Positions 10,226 through 19,973 of a stretch of DNA of 64,000 nucleotides are shown here, piece after piece. A program made the translations under genes and the position numbers. Every line of letters starts with the position of its first letter. Position 1 is the stretch's first letter. This stretch comes from Brasilonema angustatum HA4187-MV1 (GTDB taxonomy: Bacteria > Cyanobacteriota > Cyanobacteriia > Cyanobacteriales > Nostocaceae), in the NCBI GenBank assembly GCA_019359695.1, contig JAHHGV010000042.1, forward strand, positions 1 through 64,000. The letters are read 5' to 3'. The notes beneath the pieces were generated by a model. The model searched no databases, had not been told where the DNA came from, and saw only the letters and a list, made by a program, of their open reading frames with translations.

Positions 10226-11581
10226 ATGTCTGAAGAACTTAACTTTCAAGGTAATGGTATGGATCGCCTCCCTCCCCAAAACATTGAGGCGGAAGAAGCA
10301 ATATTGGGGGGGATTTTGCTAGATCCGGAAGCGATTAGTAGAGTCAGCGATCGCCTGATTCCAGAAGCCTTTTATCTGAACGCTCATAAAGATATCTATC
10401 ACGCCGCTGTCAGGTTACACACTCAAGGTAAACCTACAGACTTGCTTGCAGTGATAAATTGGCTAAACGACCACGATATGCTAAGCCGTGTTGGCGGTAG
10501 AAATAAATTAGTTTCATTAGTAGATCGTACAGTGTCAGCCGTTAATATCGATGCCTTAGCAGATTTAATTATGGAAAAATACCTGCGGCGTCGATTAATT
10601 AAAGCTGGAAATGAAATTGTGCATCTGGGTTATCAGACAGAAACTGAGTTACCAACTGTTTTAGATCAAGCAGAACAAAAAGTCTTTGGTATCACTCAAG
10701 AACGTCCCCAAGTCGGTCTGGTTCACATTTCTAACACCCTGATTAATACTTTCCAAGATATTGAAACTCGCCATCAAGGTATCGCCCTACCGGGAATTCC
10801 TTGCGGGTTTTATGATTTAGACGGTATGACTAGCGGTTTTCAACGTTCTGATTTGATTATTGTTGCGGGTCGTCCATCAATGGGAAAAACCGCGTTCTGT
10901 CTCAATCTTGCTCATAATATTGCTGCTTCATATAAATTACCAGTTGCTATCTTCAGCTTAGAAATGTCAAAAGAACAACTGGCGCAGCGATTGTTAGCAA
11001 GTGAGGCGGGAATTGAAACGAGTTATTTACGGAGTGGACGGATCAGCCAAACTCAATGGGAACCTTTAAGCCGTGCGATTGGTATGCTCTCTGATATGCC
11101 AATTCATATTGATGATACGCCAAATATTACAGTTACAGAAATGCGAAGTCAAGCGCGGCGTTTGCAAACAGAATTAAATACAGAACTAGGATTAATTATT
11201 ATAGATTACTTGCAATTAATGGAAGGAGGGGGCGATAACCGCGTCCAAGAACTATCAAAAATTACCCGAAGTCTTAAAGGTTTAGCGCGTGAATTAAGTG
11301 TCCCAGTGATTGCTTTATCTCAGTTGAGTCGAGGAGTAGAAGCACGTACGAACAAACGTCCCATGTTATCTGATTTGAGAGAAAGTGGAAGTATTGAGCA
11401 AGATGCCGATTTAGTTATTATGTTGTACAGAGACGATTACTATATCAGCGATAGCCCAGATAGAGGAGTTGCTGAGGTGATCATAGCTAAGCACCGTAAT
11501 GGTCCAACAGGTACTGTTAAACTCTTGTTTGATCCACAATTAACGAAGTTTAAAAATTTAGCCAGACCGAATAATTATTAA
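10226..11581 (+). CDS. dnaB: Replicative DNA helicase DnaB
   Basis: DRLPPQNIEAEEAILGGILLDPEAI ... GRPSMGKTAFCLNLAHN ... LIIIDYLQLM; no intein. Confidence 0.97.
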   Translation: MSEELNFQGNGMDRLPPQNIEAEEAILGGILLDPEAISRVSDRLIPEAFYLNAHKDIYHAAVRLHTQGKPTDLLAVINWLNDHDMLSRVGGRNKLVSLVDRTVSAVNIDALADLIMEKYLRRRLIKAGNEIVHLGYQTETELPTVLDQAEQKVFGITQERPQVGLVHISNTLINTFQDIETRHQGIALPGIPCGFYDLDGMTSGFQRSDLIIVAGRPSMGKTAFCLNLAHNIAASYKLPVAIFSLEMSKEQLAQRLLASEAGIETSYLRSGRISQTQWEPLSRAIGMLSDMPIHIDDTPNITVTEMRSQARRLQTELNTELGLIIIDYLQLMEGGGDNRVQELSKITRSLKGLARELSVPVIALSQLSRGVEARTNKRPMLSDLRESGSIEQDADLVIMLYRDDYYISDSPDRGVAEVIIAKHRNGPTGTVKLLFDPQLTKFKNLARPNNY

Positions 11582-11599
11582 ATCAGTGAACAGTAAACA

Positions 11600-11761
11600 G
11601 GGAATAGGGAACAGGGAACAGGTGAGACCAGCCCCCGTCTTGGCGGTCTCCGTCACGATGGGGGACTGGCGAACCCGAAGGGGAATAGGGAACAGGGAAC
11701 AGGTGAGACCAGCCCCCGTCTTGGCGGTCTCCGTCACGATGGGGGACTGGCGAACCCGAAG
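11600..11761. repeat. 81-bp tandem duplication containing the CTGGCGAACCCGAAGGGG repeat and GGGAACA heptamers
   Basis: GGGAATAGGGAACAGGGAACAGGTGAGACCAGCCCCCGTCTTGGCGGTCTCCGTCACGATGGGGGACTGGCGAACCCGAAG twice in direct succession. Confidence 0.92.
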
Positions 11762-11897
11762 GGGAACAGGGAACAGTAACAACTGATAGCTGGTAACTGA
11801 TAACTGATAACTTATTATTGAAAATAAATTAGTAGTTCGTGGCAAGTTATTAATAGTTATGATTAATAACTAACAACAAACTACTAACGATTAGTCA

Positions 11898-12422
11898 TTA
11901 CTGAATTTTCAGCAATTCCACATCAAAAATCAAAGTAGCGTTCGGTGGAATAACACCACCAGCACCACGAGCGCCGTAACCTAACTCGGGAGGTATAATG
12001 AATTTACGACGCTCACCTACTTTCATAGTACTTAATCCTTCATCCCAGCCTTTGATCACTTGTCCAATACCTACTTTAAAACTAAAGGGTTGACCGCGAT
12101 CGCGTGAACTATCGAACTTGGTACCATCTTCTAAAGTCCCGGTGTAGTGAACGACAACCGTTTGTCCTTTTTTAGGAGTCGCGCCAGTCCCCTCTTTTAA
12201 CTCAGTGTACTTAAGTCCAGAGGGCGTGGTGACGACATTAGCATCAGACATATTTTTACTCGCAATAAGGGTATTGTTTTCTTGTACCTGGATGGGTGCT
12301 GGAGTTGTTTCGGTCAACTGGCTAGCAACAGCAGTATCTTGTTTGTTACCGCTTATTTGCGCAAATACCAGAGCCAAAACACAAACCAGCATGAAACCCA
12401 CGCTGAGTAAAATCGCTTTCAA
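11898..12422 (-). CDS. FKBP-type peptidyl-prolyl cis-trans isomerase, signal peptide
   Basis: [65 protein letters not shown]. Confidence 0.95.
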   Translation of the reverse strand: MKAILLSVGFMLVCVLALVFAQISGNKQDTAVASQLTETTPAPIQVQENNTLIASKNMSDANVVTTPSGLKYTELKEGTGATPKKGQTVVVHYTGTLEDGTKFDSSRDRGQPFSFKVGIGQVIKGWDEGLSTMKVGERRKFIIPPELGYGARGAGGVIPPNATLIFDVELLKIQ

Positions 12423-12503
12423 AATAAATCCTCCTTACTCAGTATTCTGGGTACTTTAGGATAACCAGTAGAACAAAATTTAGTGTAAACCACAAAGCGA
12501 CCT

Positions 12504-12830
12504 TTAACGCCAAAGCTTATTTTCTAAATCACGCACTTGACGCTCTAAACGGTCAATTCTACCACGCAGTTCGTCCATTTCCGACTGACGAGGCACCCCC
12601 AATTCCTGTAGCATATTTCGCAGTTGTCGTTGCATATTTCCCTCCCAATTTCCCTGCTCCGACTTCAACTGCTGTACCATGTCATCCATAACTGCTTTTG
12701 CTTGCTCAGGATCAAGCTTACCATCCTTAACAAGTTGGTCACTCGCTTCCCGCAGTTTGTCTGCTACCAAGGACGTTGTCCCAAGACCTATGGTTAATAA
12801 CTGCTTCATCCAGTTGTTGTTGTTGTCCAT
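12504..12830 (-). CDS. Phasin-like small helical protein
   Basis: 108 aa, heptad-rich C-terminus (MDELRGRIDRLERQVRDLENKLW). Confidence 0.55.
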   Translation of the reverse strand: MDNNNNWMKQLLTIGLGTTSLVADKLREASDQLVKDGKLDPEQAKAVMDDMVQQLKSEQGNWEGNMQRQLRNMLQELGVPRQSEMDELRGRIDRLERQVRDLENKLWR

Positions 12831-13127
12831 AATTCCTTTCTATCACTTTTTTCAAATCAAACGCCCCTTTCTCATAAATCTACCCTATAGACCTATGGTG
12901 CAAGGATAATTAATATAGACTACACCTCTATTCTGACAAACATACACAAAGGATCAAAAGTGTGATAATCGAACAACTGAAGGTGAAAGTTCCGCCCCAA
13001 CAAACACTCAAGTAAGTTTCAAGTGCGAAAATTTCCGCAGAAATAACCAGGCGAGAATTACCCTATTTCTTAAATTTGAATTAAATTTGAAATCGCTATT
13101 TTAGTCAGTTTTGGGGGAAAACCAGTC

Positions 13128-13811
13128 ATGTTAGAGTTTAACCTGCCGAAGTACTTGCCCTCCGCCGAAGAATTACCCGACTCTGACGATACCCCTGTGG
13201 ATAACGAATTGCAAGAATTGATACCAGGCTTGCTCAAAGCGATACTGCTGATACTATGGGCAGAACGCATGGACTGGTTTTTTGGGATAGACATGGGTAT
13301 TTATTCTCACCCAGATAAACCGCCGATTGTACCAGATGGATTTTTGAGCTTGGGAGTAGAGCGAGTTTATGATGAGGAGTTACGACCAAGTTATGTCCTA
13401 TGGGACGAAAACGTTGTCCCTACTTTGGTGCTAGAAGTTGTTTCTCAAAATTATCGCAAAGAATATAGCACTAAAAAAGAAGAATATGCAGCACTGGGTG
13501 TTTTGTATTATATTATTTACTCTTCCCGGCGTCGCCGCAAACCGCGTTTGGAAGTGCATCGGTTGGTGGATGATAAGTATGAATTGCAAGAGGGAAATCC
13601 TGTTTGGCTACCGGAAGTTGGTTTGGGAATTGGTTGCGATCTGCTGAAAGCAGCAGCGCTTCGCTATCGCGGGACTTATGGAGGCGTAACGCGAGAGTGG
13701 CTTTATTGGTATGATGAGGAAGGAAAACGTTATCCCACGCCAGAAGAACGGATTAAAAGATTAGCAGATAAATTGCGTGAGTTAGGAGTAGATCCGGAGA
13801 CTCTTGGTTAA
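13128..13811 (+). CDS. Uma2 family (DUF820) putative endonuclease
   Basis: PDGFLSLGVERVYDEELRPSYVLWDENVVPTLVLEVVSQNYRKEYSTKKEEYAALGVLYYIIY. Confidence 0.9.
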   Translation: MLEFNLPKYLPSAEELPDSDDTPVDNELQELIPGLLKAILLILWAERMDWFFGIDMGIYSHPDKPPIVPDGFLSLGVERVYDEELRPSYVLWDENVVPTLVLEVVSQNYRKEYSTKKEEYAALGVLYYIIYSSRRRRKPRLEVHRLVDDKYELQEGNPVWLPEVGLGIGCDLLKAAALRYRGTYGGVTREWLYWYDEEGKRYPTPEERIKRLADKLRELGVDPETLG

Positions 13812-14091
13812 GGCTAGTTAAGGCGATAGCTTCGCTGCTGCCTTCGGCAGATCGCCCTTAATTTGTAGGGTGGGCACTGCCAACCTTCTTATGTCACTGA
13901 TATGCTGTGAGTGGACAGTGCCCACCTTAGGTTGGATTTGTCAACAGTATCCACACAATTGTTGCACAAAGTGCCCTCACGCGTATCGCATTTCTTGAGT
14001 TGTCATATTGCTAAGGTTACCCTGAAATCAGGAAATATGACTAAGGCTAGTGTATATACTCATAATCAAGAGCTGAGCAAACACGAGTATT

Positions 14092-17000
14092 ATGCCTATA
14101 GACTTTTTAACCGCTTGGGGAGTTAGTACTGCTGTTGGGTTCCTCTTCCAACCAGTGATGAAACAATTTGCCCAAGATGTAGGCAAAGATTTATTAAAAG
14201 ATATACTCAAAGATGTATTGAAAGCTATCCCCAGCCAGATTTTACAGAAACTAAAAAAGGAAGAAATAGATATTGCTGCTGGAAAAGCAGTTAAAGAGTT
14301 TTTGTCACTCGTGCAGCAAGAGTTACAAGATGCTGACATTCCTGATAATGAAGTTAAGGAGTATAACAAACCGCTACAAAAATTTCTGAATGAGAAAAAA
14401 GTTCAAGAAATACTGGGAACTCCTTTTCATGATGAGTGTCATGCTCTAGATACAATAAAGTTAAAAAAGATTTGGAACGAACAGAATTTGTCAGCTTTGC
14501 CAAACGAATTTGATTGGACAAAGCTTGGTAAGCGTTACGTCAAAAAAGTCAAAGCGATTATTCAGGACTCATCTGAACTGAGAGCTATTCTGGATTCCCA
14601 AAATATTGAAAAAATCGCAGAAAACACAACAGAGACTGCCGGAATTATCCCCGAATTTCATTTAAAACAATATCAAGAAGCAATTCGCGAGTGCTACGCC
14701 AATCTAAAACTAGATAGTATAGATACCAGCGGTTACGCCTATAACGAATTGCGATTATGGCGAATCTTTATTCCGCAAAATGTGCGAGAAGTTCACCAAG
14801 TCTTACCACAAGTTCACGAACTCCCTAAAGAACATCTCCGACGACTGCGAGAAAAGAACGAACTCGAAGCAGAAGAAATTGCATTAGAAGAATTAGAACG
14901 TCACAAGCGAGTTTATTTAGAACAGCCAGTAGGTTCAGTTCAAAAAATTGTTGAAAACAAACAAAACTAGAAATATATTGTTATATTAGGTGATCCAGGT
15001 TCAGGAAAATCTACATTATTGCAATACCTGGCGTTAGATTGGGTAGAACAAACACTGGATCGGCTTGATAAGATAAAAAATCCTCCGCCGATTCCCTTGC
15101 TGATTGAGTTACGCACTTATATGCGGCAACGGGAAGATAAAGAATGCAGTAATTTTCTTGAGTTCTTTCATAAATCTAGTGGTGCGATCGCTCACCTCAA
15201 TCAACATAAATTGCAAGAACAACTCAAGGCTGGTAACGCCTTATTCATGTTTGATGGTTTGGATGAAGTTTTTGATCCTGGTAGGCGAGAAGATGTCATA
15301 GCAGATATTCACCGCTTCACAAATGAATATCCCAATGTACAAGTCATTGTGACTTCTCGCGTTATTGGATATAAAGCGCAACGGCTGCGAGATGCTGAGT
15401 TTAAGCATTTCATGCTGCAAGATTTGGAACCAGAACAAATTCAAGATTTTATCAACCGTTGGCATTCTGACACATTTACTGACAAGATTGATGGAGATAG
15501 AAAAAAAGAGCGACTGCAAAGAGCAATTGACACATCAAACTCGATAGCAGAACTTGCTGGAAATCCTTTATTGTTGACGATGATGGCAATTTTGAATCGT
15601 AACCAAGAATTGCCAAGAGATAGAGCAGAACTTTACAACCAAGCATCGCGGGTGCTGCTGCATCAATGGGATGTGGAACGTGCTTTGACGGAAGATAAGA
15701 GATTAGATCCAAAAACGATAGATTATAAAGATAAGCAAGCAATGTTACGTCAAGTTGCTTACCATATGCAAACCAGTGAAAAAGGTTTGGCAGGTAATTT
15801 GATAAGTGCGAGTGATTTAGAAAGGATTTTGACCGATTATCTAAAAACTATCGAAGTTGACAAAGCAAGAGAAGCTGCCAGAGTGATGATAAATCAACTG
15901 CGGACTCGCAACTTTATGTTATGTTTCCTGGGTGCAGATTACTATGCGTTTGTTCATCGGACATTTTTGGAATATTTCTGTGCTTGGGAATTTGTCTGGC
16001 AGTTTAAAGAGACGCGATCGCTAGAACTTGAAGAACTTAAGACGCAAGTTTTTGGCAAACATTGGCATGATGAAACTTGGCATGAAGTCTTGCGGCTGAT
16101 TACAGGAATGATTGAACCAAAATTTGTTGGTGAAATTTTGGAATACTTAATTGGGCAGAATGGTGAGGCGGAGAAATTTAGCAACTTTTTTTTGGCGGCT
16201 AAGTGTCTTTCTGAGGTGAGGAATAGGACAGTAATTGTAAACACTGTTCAGAAATTACTAAAGCGCTTTAAAGACTTAACCAAATATGACTTAAATTATT
16301 ATTACGACTTATTTGATGAACAAACAAAACTAGTTCAGAAAATTCGCACCCAAGCAGTCGAAGCATTAGCCAGCAACTACAAAGATGACGCTGATGCTTT
16401 AGCCTTCCTCAAACAACGGGCTACTGCTGATGATGATTCGTTTGTACGATATGCAGCAGTCGAAGCATTAGCCAGCAACTACAAAGATGACGCTGATGCT
16501 TTAGCCTTCCTCAAACAACGGGCTACTGCTGATGATGATTCGTTTGTGCGATATGCAGCAGTCGAAGCATTAGCCAGCAACTACAAAGATAAGGCTGATA
16601 CCTTAGGCTGGCTTAAAGAACGCGCTACTGCTGATGATTATGCGTTTGTGCGACGTGCAGCAGCTGAAGCATTAGTCAGCAACTACAAAGATGACACTGA
16701 GACTTTAGCCATCCTCAAACAACGGGCTACTGCTGATGATAATTGGGATGTGCGACGTGCAGCAGTCCAAGCATTAGTCAGCAACTACCAAGATGACACT
16801 GAGACTTTAGCCATCCTCAAACAAAGCACTACTGCTGATGATAATTCGTTTGTGCGAGGTGCAGCAGTCCAAGCATTCGCCAGCAACTACAAAGATGACC
16901 CTGATACCAAAGCCTTCCTCAAACAACGCGCTACTGCTGATGATGATTCGTCTGTGCGACGCGCAGCAATCGAAGCATTAGCCAGTAACTATAAAGATGA

Positions 17001-17934
17001 TGCTGATACCTTAGACTTCCTCAAACAACGCGCTACTGCTGATGATGATTCGTCTGTGCGAGGTGCAGCAGTCCAAGCATTCGCCAGCAACTACAAAGAT
17101 GACCCTGAGACTAAAGCCTTCCTCAAAACTCGCGCTACTGATGATAGTTGGAATGTGCGATATGCAGCAGTCCAAGCATTCGCCAGCAACTACAAAGATG
17201 ACCCTGATACAAAAGCCATCCTCAAACAACGGGCTACTGCTGATGATAATTGGGATGTGCGAGGTGCAGCAGTCCAAGCATTCGCCAGCAACTACAAAGA
17301 TGACCCTGAGACTAAAGCCTTCCTCGAAACTCGCGCTACTGCTGATGATGATTGGGATGTGCGAGGTGCAGCAGTCCAAGCATTCGCCAGCAACTACAAA
17401 GATGACCCTGATACAAAAGCCTTCCTCAAAACTCGCGCTACTGATGATGATGATTTGAATGTGCGAGGTGCAGCAGTCCAAGCATTCGCCAGCAACTACA
17501 AAGATGACCCTGATACAAAAGCCTTCCTCATAACTCGCGCTACTGATGATGATGATTCGTCTGTGCGACGTGCAGCAGTCCAAGCATTCGCCAGCAACTA
17601 CAAAGATGACCCTGATACAAAAGCCTTCCTCATAACTCGCGCTACTGATGATGATGATTCGTCTGTGCGACGTGCAGCAGTCCAAGCTTTAGGTAAAAAT
17701 TTTCCCTATCAGCCTGAGTTGTTTGATATTTACCACAACTGCGCTGTCAATGATCCCTTTGAGCGCAAGGAAAACAATGAAACTAATCCTCGGCGAGTAG
17801 CACTTGAGATAATTATCAAACAACATCCTCACCATCCCCAAACTTTACCACTTTTGCGCGACAGAGCAGAGAATGATCCCGATGAGCAAGTGCGGGAGTA
17901 TGCTCAGAAGAAGTTGGCAGAATTAGAGAAGTAG
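14092..17934 (+). pseudogene. NACHT-domain (STAND) NTPase with C-terminal HEAT-like repeats, interrupted by one in-frame TAG (14968-14970)
   Basis: ORFs 14092..14970 and 15019..17934 share a frame; KYIVILGDPGSGKSTLLQYLALDW (Walker A), LFMFDGLDEVFD (Walker B-like), NPLLLTMMAIL, HEAT-like tail. Confidence 0.85.
16354..17676 (+). repeat. 13 tandem 102-bp (one 99-bp) units encoding 34-aa HEAT-like repeats
   Basis: Unit consensus AVQAFASNYKDDPDTKAFLKTRATADDDSSVRRA; units 1=2 and 12=13 identical at protein level. Confidence 0.95.
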
Positions 17935-17949
17935 AAGAGCTATAAAAAT

Positions 17950-18222
17950 ATGAACAACACTACAATTCGTGAGAAGATCAACCAATATCTTGATGCATTA
18001 TCTTCAGAACGCTTAGAACTGGTTGCTGATTTTCTAGCTTACCTAGCAGACAAAAAGACTGAAGATGCAACCCAAGAATTACTCGATATTCCAGGTTTTA
18101 TAGAATCTTTTGAGAGGGGTAAAAAAGATGTTGCTGAAAGTCGTGTAAAAAATTGGAGAACAATTCGCTCAGAACTATTGCTCATCGACGAGAGGCGTAT
18201 GAATAGAGAGATGGGGAAGTAA
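17950..18222 (+). CDS. Small hypothetical protein, antitoxin-like
   Basis: 90-aa ORF immediately downstream of the NACHT gene: MNNTTIREKINQYLDALSSERLELVADFLAYLADKK. Confidence 0.5.
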   Translation: MNNTTIREKINQYLDALSSERLELVADFLAYLADKKTEDATQELLDIPGFIESFERGKKDVAESRVKNWRTIRSELLLIDERRMNREMGK

Positions 18223-18239
18223 AAATGTAAGCTGAGTAT

Positions 18240-18470
18240 ATGCCCAAAAAAATTAGATAACTCAAAAGCTTATTGTTGCAAGCAGGATTTACTTACAAAC
18301 CTGCCAAAGGTAGTCATAGTAAATGGATACATCCAAAATTACCCAAAGCTATTATCATTGCTGGCAAAGATGGTAGTGATGCCAAACTGTATTTAGAAAA
18401 GCAAGTAAATGAAGCACTTGTAGAACTAAATAAAATGGAAGAAGAGCAGACAGAGGAGACAGAAGAATGA
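18240..18470 (+). pseudogene. HicA-like toxin with in-frame TAA at codon 7
   Basis: MPKKIR*LKSLLLQAGFTYKPAKGSHSKWIHPKLPKAIIIAGKDGSDAKLYLEKQVNEAL; only a TTG start remains downstream of the stop. Confidence 0.75.
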
Positions 18471-18691
18471 AATATACAATCATCATTCAATGGTCAGAAG
18501 AAGACCAATGTTATGTTGTTTTCTTACCTGAGTTTACTGATGTCATGCAGCCTTGCACTCACGGAGAGACTTACGAAGAAGCTCTCAAAAACGCTCAAGA
18601 AGTGATAGAGATGTTAATTGAGACATCCTTAGAAATCGGTGAACCTCTGCCAAAACCTCAAACGCTAGCAAAATCCTGGAAAGTAGCATAG
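18467..18691 (+). CDS. HicB-like antitoxin
   Basis: MKYTIIIQWSEEDQCYVVFLPEFTDVMQPCTHGETYEEALKNAQEVIEMLIE. Confidence 0.9.
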   Translation: MKYTIIIQWSEEDQCYVVFLPEFTDVMQPCTHGETYEEALKNAQEVIEMLIETSLEIGEPLPKPQTLAKSWKVA

Positions 18692-18724
18692 AAGTATAAT
18701 TAGCAAAAAGAAGAGACACGCGCT

Positions 18725-18979
18725 ATGAATACGCCTACCCAAACAACAAAAGTTTACGACGAAATTATAGACTTCATTGCTGCTGGAACCACTCCCCAAA
18801 CTGTCGTCAATTTTCAACTTTCAGATTCAGCAAAAGACCATTTGGAAGACTTGGTGTATAAACACAAAATGGGGGAACTAACACCAGAGGAAAAAAGAGA
18901 ATTAGATCATTTCCTAACGCTAGAGTATGTGATGATATTAGCAAAAGCGCGAGCTTATAAGTATATTGATGCTGAGTAA
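18725..18979 (+). CDS. Small hypothetical protein
   Basis: 84-aa ORF in the same cluster and orientation. Confidence 0.5.
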   Translation: MNTPTQTTKVYDEIIDFIAAGTTPQTVVNFQLSDSAKDHLEDLVYKHKMGELTPEEKRELDHFLTLEYVMILAKARAYKYIDAE

Positions 18980-19102
18980 GTATGAAAAGTGTCTCGTTCT
19001 TACGTCATTACGACGGATGACAAAGTAGAGAATAAATTTTGAAAACAAATCGATCAGTATTTTGTACCCATGCATATGAGGAAATAGCTAGAATCAGAAT
19101 GT

Positions 19103-19495
19103 TTGCTCTTTAACGCTACGCTTGTGGACACTGCAACTTGCCCTCGCTGTCATCAACCCGTGAATTCCCAAGCTGTCACCTGTCCTCATTGTGGCACTCA
19201 GTTGAAAGCTTATGGACATCCCGGCATTCCTCTACATCGCGCCACAGGGAAGGAGTATCTCTGCGACAGCTGCACTTACCATGCTGACGATACTTGCAAT
19301 TTTCCTCAGCGTCCTTTTGCCAAAGAATGCATTCTCTACGAAAATATTGAGGAGAGTAAGCAATACTTGCAGCAGCAGCGTGACGCCAACAGCTTTGGTG
19401 CAACTGTAAAAAATTGGATCAAACGCAATCAAGCTTTAGTTTTGCTGCTGGCTCTGTTATTCGTCTGTTTAATTATTGTTCTGTCTAGATCTTAA
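19103..19495 (+). CDS. Zinc-ribbon protein with C-terminal transmembrane helix
   Basis: CPRCHQPVNSQAVTCPHCGTQL ... ALVLLLALLFVCLIIVLSRS. Confidence 0.75.
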   Translation: MLFNATLVDTATCPRCHQPVNSQAVTCPHCGTQLKAYGHPGIPLHRATGKEYLCDSCTYHADDTCNFPQRPFAKECILYENIEESKQYLQQQRDANSFGATVKNWIKRNQALVLLLALLFVCLIIVLSRS

Positions 19496-19500
19496 CCATA

Positions 19501-19615
19501 CAGCGGTTTTCTGTAAGGTGGGCATTGCTCATAAAAGCCTATGTGATAGACATTTAAGATATTGGTGAGCAATGCCCACCCTACAATTTGTGGTCTATTC
19601 ATATGAAAACCGCTG
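19501..19615. repeat. MITE-like element, ~115 bp
   Basis: CAGCGGTTTTC/GAAAACCGCTG ends plus inner AGGTGGGCATTGCTCA/TGAGCAATGCCCACCCT. Confidence 0.75.
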
Positions 19616-19758
19616 CAAAGCAAGGCGGTATTTCAGCTTGCCTACTTTGTCTATGCGTAAGTTTTAACAACATTCATAAGTGCATAAGTCAAAGAAAACT
19701 CAATTTATAACATATAGTAAACATTGGACTTTACCATTCCCAGAAGCAACATTTTTTA

Positions 19759-19909
19759 CTGGAGTTTAGACTAAATTCTATTTCTTAGGCTATAACCCTT
19801 GTATAGCAAGGATTTGAGATTTCGGAATTCTAAAGCTGTTATAAATTGGGAAAGCTACTCTGGATAAGGGTTTGGCGGTTTGAGAGCAAAAATTAGTCTA
19901 AACTCCAAT
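19759..19909. repeat. MITE-like element with TGGAGTTTAGACTAA ends
   Basis: CTGGAGTTTAGACTAAATT ... AATTAGTCTAAACTCCA inverted repeats. Confidence 0.65.
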
Positions 19910-19973
19910 TTTTTAGCAGCCAAACGATTATTCTAATGTTTTAGATAATACTTTAGTTTTCACAGGAGAATAA

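Noticed and set aside
10226-11581. Possible intein in DnaB
   Set aside because: Protein is normal length (451 aa) with contiguous helicase motifs
11600-11761. Possible CRISPR-like repeat
   Set aside because: Only two contiguous copies with no unique spacers; tandem duplication of interspersed repeat modules
17042-17458. 138-aa plus-strand repetitive ORF in another frame
   Set aside because: Out-of-frame reading of the same HEAT repeats
16354-17676. CRISPR-like periodicity
   Set aside because: 102-bp period is fully coding (34-aa HEAT-like units), no spacer/repeat alternation
17011-17685. 224-aa minus-strand ORF with internal repeats (CLDCCTSH...)
   Set aside because: Antisense mirror of the 102-bp HEAT repeats; openness is a by-product of repetition in the sense frame
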